Part shown: positions 8,570 to 17,366 of the stretch, in pieces
Numbering within the stretch: position 1 is the first letter of the stretch
Layout: each line of letters starts with the position of its first letter
Source: Bacillus sp. FJAT-49711
GTDB taxonomy: Bacteria; Bacillota; Bacilli; Bacillales; Bacillaceae_C
Length of the DNA stretch: 64,000 nt
Direction: 5' to 3'
Assembly (NCBI RefSeq): GCF_018343715.1
Contig: NZ_JAGYPL010000001.1
Location: 682,001-746,000 of the forward strand
Made by a program: the position numbers and the translations under genes
The notes under the pieces: generated by a model
The model's input: only the letters and a program-made list of their open reading frames with translations
What the model was told of the DNA's origin: nothing
The model's database searches: none

Positions 8570-9256
8570 ATGCGCAAATGGTTGATTGTTCCACCTTTTT
8601 TACTAATAATAATTCTTGCACTTTCTACCACATCAAATGCAACATATGAAGGTATTCCTTTAAGTGAGAGCAGTTTTTACGATAGTTTGACATTACAATC
8701 TCGTCATTATTTAAAAGATATTGTCGTGTTGCCGGAAGATTCATATAATCAAAAAGAGGCTGCTGAAATTATTAATAGACTAGATTATCTGCCTTCCTCT
8801 ATTTTAGGTCAACTTAAGAAGAAAAAGGTGAAGGTTATTCTTTTTAATGGGACATTAACAGATAATGCTAGTGCCGCTCATTTGAAAGGAAAAACCCCTC
8901 GTGGTTATCCTACTCATATTACGTGGGATCAAGTTCCAGGAATTGGCGGATCAAATATTGTTCTTGTTAAAATAGGCAGCAGCCATAAAGGGATGGGACA
9001 TGGTTCAGTACTTCTTGAATACCATGAACTTGCACATACACTTTATCATTTGGTTTATAATGATAAAATAGATGCATTTAAAAGTATTTGGTTGGAAGAA
9101 GCAAATCAATTATTCCCAAATAATTCTTATTTCCTCCATTATGAAGAGGAATACTTTGCTGAAAGCTTTGCCTTTTATTATTATTCAGATGATACGAGAA
9201 ATATATTAAAAAAACTAGCACCTGAAACTTTTCAATTTTTTACAAGTTTACAATGA
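8570..9256 (+). CDS. Secreted zinc metalloprotease, M34/Pro-Pro endopeptidase-like
   Basis: A 228-residue exported protein with a signal peptide or anchor (residues 4-24, cleavage plausible after SNA). The zinc motif HELAH is at 152-156, and the downstream EEEYFAESFAFYY (192-204) should give the third Glu ligand. The preceding WDQVPGIGG and IGSSHKGMGH segments are features of the anthrax lethal factor catalytic fold (ATLF) and of the small Pro-Pro endopeptidases PPEP-1/2/3, which are also about 200-220 residues. Those enzymes cut between prolines in surface proteins. A close PPEP assignment rests on memory of the family and needs alignment. It ends 18 bases before thyA but its role is unrelated; it may share a transcript. 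Confidence 0.75.
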   Translation: MRKWLIVPPFLLIIILALSTTSNATYEGIPLSESSFYDSLTLQSRHYLKDIVVLPEDSYNQKEAAEIINRLDYLPSSILGQLKKKKVKVILFNGTLTDNASAAHLKGKTPRGYPTHITWDQVPGIGGSNIVLVKIGSSHKGMGHGSVLLEYHELAHTLYHLVYNDKIDAFKSIWLEEANQLFPNNSYFLHYEEEYFAESFAFYYYSDDTRNILKKLAPETFQFFTSLQ

Positions 9257-9274
9257 AATTAAGGATGTGTTTAC

Positions 9275-10069
9275 ATGGAACAATATTTAAACTTATGTAA
9301 AAGCGTTTTGGAAAATGGAACAACAAAGGAAGATCGAACTGGTACGGGAACCATTAGTACATTCGGATATCAAATGAGGTTTGATTTACAGAAGGGCTTT
9401 CCATTACTTACGACTAAAAAACTGCATACAAAATCGATCATTCATGAACTTTTATGGTTTTTAGCAGGGGATACAAATATTAAATATTTACAAGACAATG
9501 GTGTAAGGATTTGGAATGAGTGGGCAGATGAAGACGGTGATCTAGGTCCCGTGTATGGAAAACAGTGGAGATCCTGGACGACCGCTGATGGACGAACAAT
9601 TGATCAAATTAAGGATGTTCTTCATCAAATTAAGCATACTCCAGATTCACGCAGAATGATTGTCAATGCTTGGAATGTAGGCGAGATTGATAAGATGGCT
9701 CTTCCGCCATGTCATTGTCTTTTTCAATTTTACGTAGCCAATGGAAAGCTGTCGTGCCAGCTGTATCAGCGTTCAGCGGATATTTTTTTAGGTGTACCTT
9801 TTAACATTGCTTCATATGCGTTGTTAACAATGATGATGGCGCAAGTTACAAATCTTGAACCAGGTGAATTTGTCCATACTTTTGGCGATGCACATATTTA
9901 TTCAAATCACATTGAACAAATTGAGCTTCAACTTAAAAGGGATCCTCGTCCATTGCCAACTTTGAAGATTAATCCGAATGTTTCAGATTTATTTGATTAT
10001 AAGTTTGAAGACTTTACACTTGAAGGCTACGATCCGCACCCTCCTATAAAAGGAGTAGTGAGCGTATGA
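9275..10069 (+). CDS. thyA: Thymidylate synthase
   Basis: A 264-residue classical (ThyA) enzyme that methylates dUMP to dTMP with 5,10-methylene-THF, giving dihydrofolate. The catalytic Cys sits in [12 protein letters not shown] (near residue 146). RTGTGT near the N-terminus binds phosphate, and [11 protein letters not shown] lies late in the protein. The length matches the E. coli type. The stop overlaps the ATG of dfrA by one base, so the two folate-cycle partners are translationally coupled: dfrA recycles the dihydrofolate made here. Confidence 0.98.
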   Translation: MEQYLNLCKSVLENGTTKEDRTGTGTISTFGYQMRFDLQKGFPLLTTKKLHTKSIIHELLWFLAGDTNIKYLQDNGVRIWNEWADEDGDLGPVYGKQWRSWTTADGRTIDQIKDVLHQIKHTPDSRRMIVNAWNVGEIDKMALPPCHCLFQFYVANGKLSCQLYQRSADIFLGVPFNIASYALLTMMMAQVTNLEPGEFVHTFGDAHIYSNHIEQIELQLKRDPRPLPTLKINPNVSDLFDYKFEDFTLEGYDPHPPIKGVVSV

Positions 10070-10551
10070 TTTCTTTTTTATGGGCTGAGGATGAAAATGG
10101 ATTAATTGGAAAAAATAACGATCTGCCTTGGCGTTTACCTGCTGATTTAAAATATTTTAAAGAAACAACGATGGGCTATGCAATCATAATGGGTAGAAAA
10201 ACGTACGAATCTATTGGTAAACCCCTGCCTGGTCGTACGAATATTATACTTACTCGTGATAAAAATTATCAGGTAGAGGGTTGCCTCGTATTTCATTCCA
10301 AAGATGAGCTTCTTCAATGGATAATAAAGAGTAATTCTAATGTTTTTGTTACAGGCGGGTCGGAAATATTTCAGTTGTTTTTGGATGAAGTAGATCGTTT
10401 ATATGTTACTAAAATATTCCACACTTTCGAGGGCAATACATATTTCCCAAAATTAGATTGGGATAAATGGTTGATTATTTCTAGCCAAAAAGGCCAAAAA
10501 AACGAAAAAAATCCATATAATTATGAATTTAGAGTATACAAAAGAAAATAA
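10066..10551 (+). CDS. dfrA: Dihydrofolate reductase
   Basis: A 161-residue enzyme that reduces dihydrofolate to THF with NADPH. It has the N-terminal core [20 protein letters not shown] with the catalytic acidic residue just after (PADLKYFK), the NADPH loop [15 protein letters not shown] and a later [10 protein letters not shown]. The start ATG overlaps the thyA stop. It ends directly at a strong terminator. Nothing in it suggests an acquired trimethoprim-resistant type, although resistance cannot be judged by eye. Confidence 0.97.
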   Translation: MISFLWAEDENGLIGKNNDLPWRLPADLKYFKETTMGYAIIMGRKTYESIGKPLPGRTNIILTRDKNYQVEGCLVFHSKDELLQWIIKSNSNVFVTGGSEIFQLFLDEVDRLYVTKIFHTFEGNTYFPKLDWDKWLIISSQKGQKNEKNPYNYEFRVYKRK

Positions 10552-10582
10552 AAAGCGAATCCACGGGGATTCGCTTTTTATT
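10550..10582 (+). terminator. dfrA terminator
   Basis: A 13-base-pair AAAAAGCGAATCC / GGATTCGCTTTTT stem with a 4-base loop directly follows the stop codon, then TATTTTC. Confidence 0.85.
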
Positions 10583-10654
10583 TTCTTTATTTCAGTTGTA
10601 AACACTAAAGTTTGTACGTCGATGGGCCAATCGCTTACATTCTTACTTTTTATG

Positions 10655-11305
10655 CTACACATAAAACAATATACAAAAATACATAAACGCACTTCCCGCG
10701 ATGACGAACAAATGCCAAATGGCGTGAGAATATGGAAGGTTGCGCCAAATGTAAAAAACTGCACCAACTGAATATAGAAGTCCTCCAGTTAGTAATAGTG
10801 CAAACCCTGGACCGCTTAAGTTAGCATAAAGAGGCTTTATGGCTATGATGACAAGCCAACCCATTGCTAAATAGAAGATAGTGGATATGACACGGAATTT
10901 ATTAATAAGAAAACATTTAAAGGTAATTCCAGCTACCGCAAGTCCCCACACAATACCGAATAATGTCCATCCTAGTGCACCGTTTAAAGCTACAAGAACA
11001 AGTGGTGTATACGTTCCTGCGATCAAAAGGTAAATCGCCGAGTGGTCTAATATAGCAAATATATTCTTTACTTTAGATGGCTTGAAGCTATGGAGCATTG
11101 TTGAAAATAAATAAAGCAGCAGCATAGTAACTCCAAATATTGTAAAGCTTACAACTTGAAGTGCTCCACCATTTTTCGCTGCAGATACAATCAGAATGAC
11201 GAGAGCTGGGATGCTTAATAAAAATCCAATCCCATGTGTAATGGCATTAGCCAGTTCTTCTTTCCAATTATAAGTTTCACCGTCTGTATAATAGGTCGTC
11301 TCCAA
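10655..11305 (-). CDS. yplQ: Hemolysin III family (TrhA/YplQ) membrane protein
   Basis: A 216-residue protein with seven predicted membrane segments, of the PAQR-like hemolysin III family. Family marks are EELANAITHGIGF near the N-terminus, STMLHSF in the middle and SHAIWHLFVIAG near the end; the Ser/His/Asp residues resemble the metal site of the CREST superfamily. The physiological role is linked to membrane lipid homeostasis in some bacteria; haemolysis is not implied. The start is a TTG at 11305 behind AGGATGGTG. It converges on dfrA. Confidence 0.88.
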   Translation of the reverse strand: METTYYTDGETYNWKEELANAITHGIGFLLSIPALVILIVSAAKNGGALQVVSFTIFGVTMLLLYLFSTMLHSFKPSKVKNIFAILDHSAIYLLIAGTYTPLVLVALNGALGWTLFGIVWGLAVAGITFKCFLINKFRVISTIFYLAMGWLVIIAIKPLYANLSGPGFALLLTGGLLYSVGAVFYIWRNLPYSHAIWHLFVIAGSAFMYFCILFYV

Positions 11306-11464
11306 TTTTATTCACCATCCTTTTTATTTACGAAGTTCTTTTAAGCATAGAACGATAAAACAATAATAGCAAACGATTCTTAACAATACTATACATAAAC
11401 ATCACTATTCAATCATATGAGGAACCTGTATAATGGAGATTGATATCTTAAAGGATGTGGCGAA

Positions 11465-12307
11465 TTGAGAAAAATAAAAATTGTAACTGATTCAACATGT
11501 GACTTATCAAAAGAAGAAGTGAAACAATTAAATATACATGTAATACCTTTATCCATTACAATTCAAGGTGAAACTTATTTAGATAGAGTAGATATAACCC
11601 CAAAAGAATTTATGGAAAAAATGAAGGCTTCAGAGGAACTGCCAAAAAGCTCTCAACCGGCAGTAGGCGAATTTCTGAAATTATATGATGAACTCGGGGA
11701 AGATGGAAGTGAAATTCTATCAATCCATTTAACTGGTAAAATGAGTGGAACAGTAGACTCCGCCAGAGCCGCTGCCAAAATGTCAGACTCTAAAGTTACT
11801 ATTATTGATTCTTTATTCATTTCCAAAGCACTTGCCTTTCAAGTTAGGGAAGCTGCCAAAATGTCAGATGAAGGTAAAACAATGGAAGAGATCCTTACCT
11901 CTATAGAGAAAGTACGACTAGGGACAAAACTATATGTTGTAGTTGACACTCTTGAAAATTTAGTGAAGGGTGGAAGAATCGGAAAAGGCAAGGCTATGAT
12001 TGGTTCACTGCTAAATATCAAGCCTATAGCGCTCTTAGACGAAGGAGAATATTCGCCAGTTGCGAAAGTAAGAAGTAAGGCTCAGGCTGTAAAGTACGTA
12101 ATTAAGCAGTTTATGGATGATATTAATGGAAAGACATTAAAAAGCTTATGCATCGCCCATGCTGATGGACTTGAACTCGCTTATTTATGTAAAGAAAAAG
12201 TGGAAGAACTAACGGGTTTTATGAATATTGAGATTTGTGATACAACTCCTGTTATTAGCACCCACACAGGTGCTGGGGCGATTGGATTTATGTATTACAC
12301 AGAATAA
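11465..12307 (+). CDS. DegV family fatty acid-binding protein
   Basis: A 280-residue two-domain cytoplasmic protein. The N-terminal TDSTCDLSKEE and SQPAVGEFLKLYDEL segments and the late STHTGAGAIGFMYYTE segment are typical. Members (FakB in staphylococci) hold a fatty acid for phosphorylation by FakA kinase, so exogenous acids can enter phospholipids. The start is TTG 11465 with AAGGATGTGG upstream. It is single, with its own terminator. Which DegV paralogue of B. subtilis it matches best is not clear, so no symbol is given. Confidence 0.9.
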   Translation: MRKIKIVTDSTCDLSKEEVKQLNIHVIPLSITIQGETYLDRVDITPKEFMEKMKASEELPKSSQPAVGEFLKLYDELGEDGSEILSIHLTGKMSGTVDSARAAAKMSDSKVTIIDSLFISKALAFQVREAAKMSDEGKTMEEILTSIEKVRLGTKLYVVVDTLENLVKGGRIGKGKAMIGSLLNIKPIALLDEGEYSPVAKVRSKAQAVKYVIKQFMDDINGKTLKSLCIAHADGLELAYLCKEKVEELTGFMNIEICDTTPVISTHTGAGAIGFMYYTE

Positions 12308-12320
12308 TGAATGGTAATGT

Positions 12321-12352
12321 AAAAAAGTGATCTACATATAGATCGCTTTTTA
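12321..12352 (+). terminator. degV-family gene terminator
   Basis: An AAAAAGTGATCTA / TAGATCGCTTTTT stem with a 4-base loop and one G-U pair, then TATGTTTTC. Confidence 0.8.
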
Positions 12353-12425
12353 TGTTTTCTTTATCTCCATACTTCCTAAGCATGTTATAATAATGTGACT
12401 TTACAGATATTGAGGGTGAGCATAT

Positions 12426-13220
12426 TTGATTAGAAAGTACATCATTATCGTGATGGGATGTATATTATTATTAACAGGCTGTTCTATACCTTATTCAAAA
12501 CAAGGTGTTCATATAATAAACCGTGAAGAAAAACAAATGCCGCCGGCTAATTTTATGCCAGTGACTGTCAACATTGTTTCTATCGGTGATTCTTTAACTC
12601 AAGGCATTGGTGATATAGATGGCAAGGGTGGTTATATCTCATATTTAAAAGATAAGCTCGAAGAAAATCACAGTATCAAAGAGGTTGATTTTAATAACTT
12701 CGGAGTGAAGGGCAATCGAACTGATCAATTATTAGATCGTCTTAAACAGAATAAAATTAAAGCTTCAATAAAAGATGCTGATATTGTCATTATAACTATT
12801 GGTGGTAATGATGTTATGCAAGTATTCAAAGAAAATCTAATGGGTCTTCATGTAAATATGTTTTTGAATGCAGAAAAAGGGTATAGTGAAAGATTAACAG
12901 AAATCATTGATACTATTATTTCATATAACAATGAAACAGATATATATTTAGTAGGTATTTATAATCCTTTCATAAGATGGTTTTCCGATCTAAAAGAAAT
13001 GGATGAAATTGTTAATAGTTGGAACGATGCCAGCTCTACAGTGATCAATAATTATAGTCAAACAACCTTTGTCCCAGTTGATGATATATTTCAAAACAAA
13101 GAGGAAACATTACTTTATACTGATTATTTTCATCCTAATAATGAAGGATATGAATTAATTGCTAATCGAATTTACGATTATCTTGGTAAAAAGGGGAAAC
13201 TATATAAAATATTGAAATAA
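12426..13220 (+). CDS. ypmR: SGNH/GDSL-hydrolase lipoprotein YpmR
   Basis: A 264-residue lipoprotein with signal sequence and lipobox (LLLTGC, Cys near residue 19). The esterase blocks are all visible: block I SIGDSLTQGIG, block III GGNDVM and block V DYFHPNNEGY (Asp and His). It should hydrolyse an ester or acyl group at the outer face of the membrane; the substrate is unknown. The start is TTG 12426 behind GAGGGTGAG. It is followed 25 bases later by ypmS, the same pair as in B. subtilis. Confidence 0.9.
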   Translation: MIRKYIIIVMGCILLLTGCSIPYSKQGVHIINREEKQMPPANFMPVTVNIVSIGDSLTQGIGDIDGKGGYISYLKDKLEENHSIKEVDFNNFGVKGNRTDQLLDRLKQNKIKASIKDADIVIITIGGNDVMQVFKENLMGLHVNMFLNAEKGYSERLTEIIDTIISYNNETDIYLVGIYNPFIRWFSDLKEMDEIVNSWNDASSTVINNYSQTTFVPVDDIFQNKEETLLYTDYFHPNNEGYELIANRIYDYLGKKGKLYKILK

Positions 13221-13245
13221 CAAAGGGATACAGGGGAAGAGAGAG

Positions 13246-13830
13246 ATGAAGAAAAAAAACATTTGGAAGTTTTTATTTATTACATTATTATCGATTAATA
13301 TACTTTTTTTATTTATTTTAGGGACAATGCTTTTTCTAGCAGTTGATCAAGAGCCTATTCCTAAAACTAATGTCTCGACCGCAAACATGTCCGAATTTTT
13401 AATACGTACAGAGAAACAAGATCTTAATGCACTTATAAATCATTATATTGAAAAGGAAGGTCTAGACGGTCCGATTCATTACCGTGTTTTATTGACAGAT
13501 GAAGTAGAATTATACGGTGAAGTTCAGGTTTTTTCCCAAAGCATGTATTTGAAAATGACATTTGAACCGGAAGCGTTGGAAAATGGAGATCTTATATTAA
13601 GGCAAAAATCATTGTCACTAGGGGATGTCAAGCTTCCTGTCACATATATTCTTAAATTTATCCGAGATTCATACAAGTTGCCAGAATGGGTCATTATCCA
13701 GCCAAATGATAAGCAAATATATGTTTCCCTTCAACAAATGAAATTGAAAAGTGGCATTCAAGTAAGAGCTGAGGAATTCAGTTTAGTGGATGATCGAATT
13801 GCTATGAAAATGTTTGTACCCGTTGATTGA
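13246..13830 (+). CDS. ypmS: YpmS family (DUF2140) membrane-anchored protein
   Basis: A 194-residue protein with a short basic start, one membrane helix (residues 8-32), and an extracytoplasmic domain rich in beta-strand pattern. It matches the DUF2140/YpmS family of unknown function. The ypmR-ypmS pairing suggests they act together at the envelope, perhaps on lipid or lipoprotein, which is inference. RBS GGGGAAGAGAG lies just before the ATG. The gap between the two genes is 25 bases, so an operon is likely. Confidence 0.85.
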   Translation: MKKKNIWKFLFITLLSINILFLFILGTMLFLAVDQEPIPKTNVSTANMSEFLIRTEKQDLNALINHYIEKEGLDGPIHYRVLLTDEVELYGEVQVFSQSMYLKMTFEPEALENGDLILRQKSLSLGDVKLPVTYILKFIRDSYKLPEWVIIQPNDKQIYVSLQQMKLKSGIQVRAEEFSLVDDRIAMKMFVPVD

Positions 13831-13950
13831 GTAGGTCTAATATACTCTCCGAATTTGAAGTCGTAAATTTGCTAATATACAAAAGCTTACTAGGATTTGT
13901 AGAATGGCTTTCCAAGAGCAATAGAATATCTTGGTTAATTGAAGTGTAAG

Positions 13951-14130
13951 GCTGCGACGCCTAGTCGCCTAAAGAAAAACACGTCCTTGTGGCCAACCAC
14001 CAAAGCCGGTTTTAGGACGTGCTGTCCGACGGCGGATCATAAACCTCTAAGAGTGCGAAGCGACAGAGGAGTCTCACCTTGCTTTTCCGGAAAGCGTCCG
14101 CCCTGAATGAAAATCAACGGTTGTTTGCTC
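13951..14130. repeat. Dispersed repeat family A, copy 1 (GC-richer Bacillus intergenic repeat)
   Basis: A degenerate copy of the high-copy Bacillus repeat whose end reads GGAAAGCG...CTGAA.GAAATCAAC. It contains ACGTCCT (13981-13987) pairing with AGGACGT (14014-14020), and GAGGAGTCTCACC as in other copies. It fills most of the 468-base gap between ypmS and msrA. The rest of the gap shows only the msrA upstream region. Confidence 0.6.
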
Positions 14131-14298
14131 ATGCGTTGTATGGAGTTTATTATCTTATCCAATTGAATGGGTAATCTACTATTGAAAACTCCTTATAAAA
14201 AGTATGAGGAGAAATAAAAAAGTAGTGCTTGAAAATCTTGCGTCATCTGACTCGGTGAATGTCGGAAGTCTATAAGGTAGGAAGGAGGCGTTTTTAAA

Positions 14299-14835
14299 AT
14301 GAAGAATTCTTTGGGCAGTGAATTAGCGACTTTCGCAGGCGGTTGTTTTTGGTGTATGGTGAAGCCTTTTGATGAACTACTTGGAATTGAAAAAGTTGTT
14401 TCAGGCTATACTGGAGGAAAAAAAGAGTATCCTACGTATGAAGAAGTATGTTCAGGCCTCACTGGACACACGGAGGCTGTGCAAATCACATTTAATCCAA
14501 ATTTTTTCCCTTATGAGCGCTTGCTGGACATATTCTGGATGCAAATTGACCCGACAGATCCAGGCGGCCAATTTTATGATCGTGGTGATTCCTATAGAAC
14601 AGCGATATTTTACCATTCTGAAGAGCAAAAACAACTTGCAGCACAGTCAAAAACAGCATTAGAAAAAAGCGGTAAATTTTCTCGACCAATAGTTGTTCCA
14701 ATAGAGCCGGCCAGCATCTTTTATCCAGCAGAAGAATATCATCAGCATTTTTATCGAAAAAACCCTGAACGTTATGAATCCTATCAGCTTGGATCAGGAA
14801 GAAAACATTTTATTAATAAGCATTGGGGGGATTGA
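14299..14835 (+). CDS. msrA: Peptide methionine-S-sulfoxide reductase MsrA
   Basis: A 178-residue cytoplasmic enzyme that repairs the S epimer of methionine sulfoxide in proteins. The catalytic motif GCFWC is at about residue 15-19 ([15 protein letters not shown]), with GYTGG and HTEAVQI following. The start ATG has GGAGG about 11 bases upstream. It ends one base before the msrB start (stop 14833-14835, ATG 14837), so the two repair enzymes form one operon. Confidence 0.97.
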   Translation: MKNSLGSELATFAGGCFWCMVKPFDELLGIEKVVSGYTGGKKEYPTYEEVCSGLTGHTEAVQITFNPNFFPYERLLDIFWMQIDPTDPGGQFYDRGDSYRTAIFYHSEEQKQLAAQSKTALEKSGKFSRPIVVPIEPASIFYPAEEYHQHFYRKNPERYESYQLGSGRKHFINKHWGD

Positions 14836-14836
14836 A

Positions 14837-15262
14837 ATGAATAAAGATGAATTAAGGAATAAGCTTTCACCGATGCAATTTCATGTAACACAGAATAATG
14901 GAACAGAACCTCCTTTTGATAATGAGTATTGGAATAATGAAACAGATGGAATTTATGTAGATATCATTTCCGGAAAACCGCTTTTTAGTTCGAGAGATCA
15001 GTATGACGCAGGATGTGGATGGCCCAGCTTTACGAAACCAATTGATAATAAAGAATTATTGGAGAAAGAAGATTTAAGTCATGGAATGATTAGAACCGAA
15101 GTAAGAAGTAAAGGAGCAGATTCTCATTTAGGACATGTTTTTCCAGATGGTCCTGGGCCTTCTAAGCTCCGATATTGTATAAATTCAGCTTCGCTTCGCT
15201 TCATTCCTAAGCAAGATTTAAAAAAAGAAGGATATGAGGAGTACGAAAGATTATTTTTATAG
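14837..15262 (+). CDS. msrB: Peptide methionine-R-sulfoxide reductase MsrB
   Basis: A 142-residue enzyme that repairs the R epimer of methionine sulfoxide with thioredoxin. It has CGWPSF ([11 protein letters not shown]) and the catalytic Cys in [11 protein letters not shown] near the C-terminus. The two CxxC pairs that bind zinc in many MsrB proteins are absent, as in several bacillus forms. I start at ATG 14837 ([10 protein letters not shown]); a longer frame start at 14774 lies inside msrA. Confidence 0.97.
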   Translation: MNKDELRNKLSPMQFHVTQNNGTEPPFDNEYWNNETDGIYVDIISGKPLFSSRDQYDAGCGWPSFTKPIDNKELLEKEDLSHGMIRTEVRSKGADSHLGHVFPDGPGPSKLRYCINSASLRFIPKQDLKKEGYEEYERLFL

Positions 15263-15333
15263 AAGTCTTTTTTTCCAAACACAGTTGTTATTTAATGTGA
15301 ATCAAAATAATATTAAATATTTTTCATCTGAAC

Positions 15334-15417
15334 GAAGGGAAAAGAATTAGATCTTAATAAGAATTCTTAAACTACCTTATAGGTCTAAAAGCCGGTACTT
15401 GGCTTTTATAAAACCAA
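15334..15417. repeat. Dispersed repeat family C, copy 4
   Basis: It begins GAAGGGAAAAGAATTAG and has TTAATAAGA, CTTAAACTACCTTATAGG and TAAAAGCCGGTACTTGGCTTTTATA. Here the last block forms a perfect 8-base-pair stem (TAAAAGCC / GGCTTTTA), so it could act as a terminator for msrAB. Confidence 0.6.
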
Positions 15418-15547
15418 ACTTTAATAAAATGATTTAGCATCCATTCATTGGGTGCTTTTTTTACTAAATAGGCAAACGCACAAACAGCCCATTACATACA
15501 TACATAATATAGGAACGAAGATATTAAAGAATTGAGGAGTGAATGAT

Positions 15548-15712
15548 ATGTATGGAGGCTTCGGAGGCTACGGTTATGACGGCTGTTGCCCATCTTATCC
15601 AATGTATGGTGGTTACGGAGGCGGTTTTGTAGGTGGTAATGGGTTTGCGCTAATCGTTGTATTGTTTATTTTATTAATCATCATTGGCGCCTGCTGGGTA
15701 TTTCCAAATTAA
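15548..15712 (+). CDS. YjcZ-like small sporulation membrane protein
   Basis: A 54-residue protein. The first 31 residues are Gly/Tyr-rich ([20 protein letters not shown]), and residues 33-51 form one membrane helix ([18 protein letters not shown]). This is the architecture of the YjcZ/small spore protein family found in many copies in Bacillaceae. The RBS is GAGGAG, 8 bases before the ATG, and a GC-rich terminator follows. The family is expressed in the sporulating cell, as known from B. subtilis relatives; the role is unknown. Confidence 0.88.
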   Translation: MYGGFGGYGYDGCCPSYPMYGGYGGGFVGGNGFALIVVLFILLIIIGACWVFPN

Positions 15713-15716
15713 TAAA

Positions 15717-15748
15717 TAGCCCCCGTACTTTAAGGGGGCTAAATTTAT
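15717..15748 (+). terminator. Terminator of the YjcZ-like gene
   Basis: A TAGCCCCC / GGGGGCTA stem with a 9-base loop, then AAATTTATT. Confidence 0.7.
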
Positions 15749-15880
15749 TACGAATGAAAATGTACTATATGCATACATTGATAAAAAGAATAGCTTCAAT
15801 ATAATTAAATACATTTACGAATAATCTCTAATCCGCTATTATTTGTTAGAAGAATGTTACTGAAAGGCGGATTAATCTTA

Positions 15881-16105
15881 ATGAATAAATCCTTTTATCA
15901 TTTTCTTATGAAATACAGACAGCCGCATTTAAAAGATGATATTAGCAAATTTGCGAACGATGCTTATAATGACCACAGCTTTCCAAAATACTCGGATGAT
16001 TATAACGAAATCAGTAGCTACTTAGAACTAAATGGGGGATATTTACCAACACTAGCGCTTTTTGATCGTGTTTGGGAATTATATTTAGAAGCAGAAAAAA
16101 AATAA
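15881..16105 (+). CDS. yozE: YozE family (UPF0346) protein
   Basis: A 74-residue cytoplasmic protein that matches B. subtilis YozE: SFYHFLMKYR, FANDAYNDHSFPK and the ISSYLELNGGY segment are all present. The function is not established; the fold is a small helical bundle. I chose ATG 15881, with AAAGGCGG upstream, over an in-frame start at 15854 that precedes that site. It is followed 35 bases later by yozD and probably shares its transcript and terminator. Confidence 0.92.
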   Translation: MNKSFYHFLMKYRQPHLKDDISKFANDAYNDHSFPKYSDDYNEISSYLELNGGYLPTLALFDRVWELYLEAEKK

Positions 16106-16140
16106 TGTTTGATAGAGAATTCAGAAAGGGAGAGAAGGGT

Positions 16141-16308
16141 ATGCGTGATACTGAATTGTTTATTGATACAGAGGAAATCGCTGAATTTTTCTATCGTGAG
16201 CTTATTAAAAGAGGCTACACCCCTACGGAACTTGAATCCGAAGAATTAGCTGATATCACCTTCGACTATTTAATTTCAAAATGTATTATTGAAGAGTGGG
16301 ATGAGTAA
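16141..16308 (+). CDS. yozD: YozD family protein
   Basis: A 55-residue acidic protein with LFIDTEEIAEFFYRELIKRG and ELADITFDYLISKC segments, as in B. subtilis YozD. It is shorter at the C-terminus, where B. subtilis has an Asp/Glu tail. The function is unknown. The ATG at 16141 has GGGAGAG upstream; in-frame starts before it lie in yozE. A terminator follows 20 bases after the stop. Confidence 0.85.
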   Translation: MRDTELFIDTEEIAEFFYRELIKRGYTPTELESEELADITFDYLISKCIIEEWDE

Positions 16309-16328
16309 TCATAGTGATTACCTGTTTT

Positions 16329-16353
16329 GCGCCAAATCAATTTTGGCGTTTTT
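16329..16353 (+). terminator. yozED terminator
   Basis: A GCGCCAAA / TTTTGGCG stem with a short loop, then TTTTTATTTT. Confidence 0.8.
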
Positions 16354-16552
16354 ATTTTGGCTTTTTTTCCTAAACTGTCATGTTTCAACATTATTTTTTC
16401 TACAAAATTTGCAAGGAAGGATTGAAAGAATTAGAATAAGAAAGAGAAAGATAAGTATACGCGCCAAAATCATCAACGATTAAATTTCAGCTGACAAGCC
16501 TGTTCATGAGGAACAAGGTCAGCAAAATAAGGTAAGAATAGATGGTGGCTGC

Positions 16553-16602
16553 GGATGCGAAATGGCCAAGCGCTTGCTAGTCGATAGGTGCTAAAATTTG
16601 AC
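16553..16602. repeat. Dispersed repeat family B, partial copy 3
   Basis: AAGCGCTTGCTAGTCGATAG is shared with the end of 21563-21695. The rest of the 318-base gap between yozD and deoD holds the yozED terminator and no gene I can support. Confidence 0.45.
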
Positions 16603-16626
16603 AATAAATATGTTGGAGGGATTTTC

Positions 16627-17334
16627 TTGAGTATTCATATTGCAGCGAAACAAGGCGATATTGCTGAAACAGTTCTATTACCAGGTGATCCACTACGTGC
16701 TAAATACATAGCTGAAACCTTTCTAGAAAATGCGGTTTGCTATAATGAAGTGCGAAATATGTTTGGTTTCACTGGTGTGTATAAGGGTAAAAGAATATCA
16801 GTGCAAGGTACTGGTATGGGAGTTCCTTCGATATCTATTTATATTAATGAGTTAATGCAAAGTTATGATGTGCAAAATTTAATTAGAGTTGGAACTTGCG
16901 GGGCCATTCAAAAAGATGTAAAAGTTCGGGATGTCATTCTTGCTATGACGGCATCCACTGACTCACAAATGAATCGCTTAACCTTTAACGGTATTGATTA
17001 TGCGCCAACAGCATCGTTTGATTTACTTAAAAATGCATATGATGGGGCTGTAGAAAAGGGATTGCATGTTAAAGTGGGCAATGTTTTTACAGCTGATATG
17101 TTCTACAATGATAATGCAGAACATGAAAAGTGGGCGCAATATGGTATACTTGCCCTTGAAATGGAAACATCCGCTCTTTATACTCTTGCTGCAAAATATG
17201 GGCGAAAGGCTCTATCAGTGTTAACTGTAAGTGATCATATTATTACAGGTGAGGTTACTTCATCTGAAGAAAGACAGCTGACATTTAATGACATGATAGA
17301 AGTAGCCTTGGAAGCAACAATTAAAGATTCCTAA
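16627..17334 (+). CDS. deoD: Purine-nucleoside phosphorylase DeoD
   Basis: A 235-residue hexameric-type enzyme that splits purine (deoxy)nucleosides with phosphate to base and sugar-1-phosphate, for salvage. Family features are [14 protein letters not shown], the phosphate-binding VGTCGA segment and [11 protein letters not shown] for the ribose site, with SDH near the end. I chose TTG 16627 ([14 protein letters not shown]), 8 bases after GGAGGG; this matches the known N-terminus, whereas an upstream in-frame start at 16588 adds foreign residues. It lies just before yodJ, the same order as in B. subtilis. Confidence 0.96.
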   Translation: MSIHIAAKQGDIAETVLLPGDPLRAKYIAETFLENAVCYNEVRNMFGFTGVYKGKRISVQGTGMGVPSISIYINELMQSYDVQNLIRVGTCGAIQKDVKVRDVILAMTASTDSQMNRLTFNGIDYAPTASFDLLKNAYDGAVEKGLHVKVGNVFTADMFYNDNAEHEKWAQYGILALEMETSALYTLAAKYGRKALSVLTVSDHIITGEVTSSEERQLTFNDMIEVALEATIKDS

Positions 17335-17366
17335 TTTATATTGAAGAAAAAGAAATGTGGGTAATT

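Noticed and set aside
10523-10771. Plus-strand frame of 82 codons after dfrA
   Set aside because: It begins inside dfrA, crosses the dfrA terminator and is antisense to the hemolysin III-type gene.
16289-16483. 64-codon plus-strand frame after yozD
   Set aside because: It starts inside yozD and runs through the yozED terminator; low-complexity hydrophobic sequence with no ribosome binding site.
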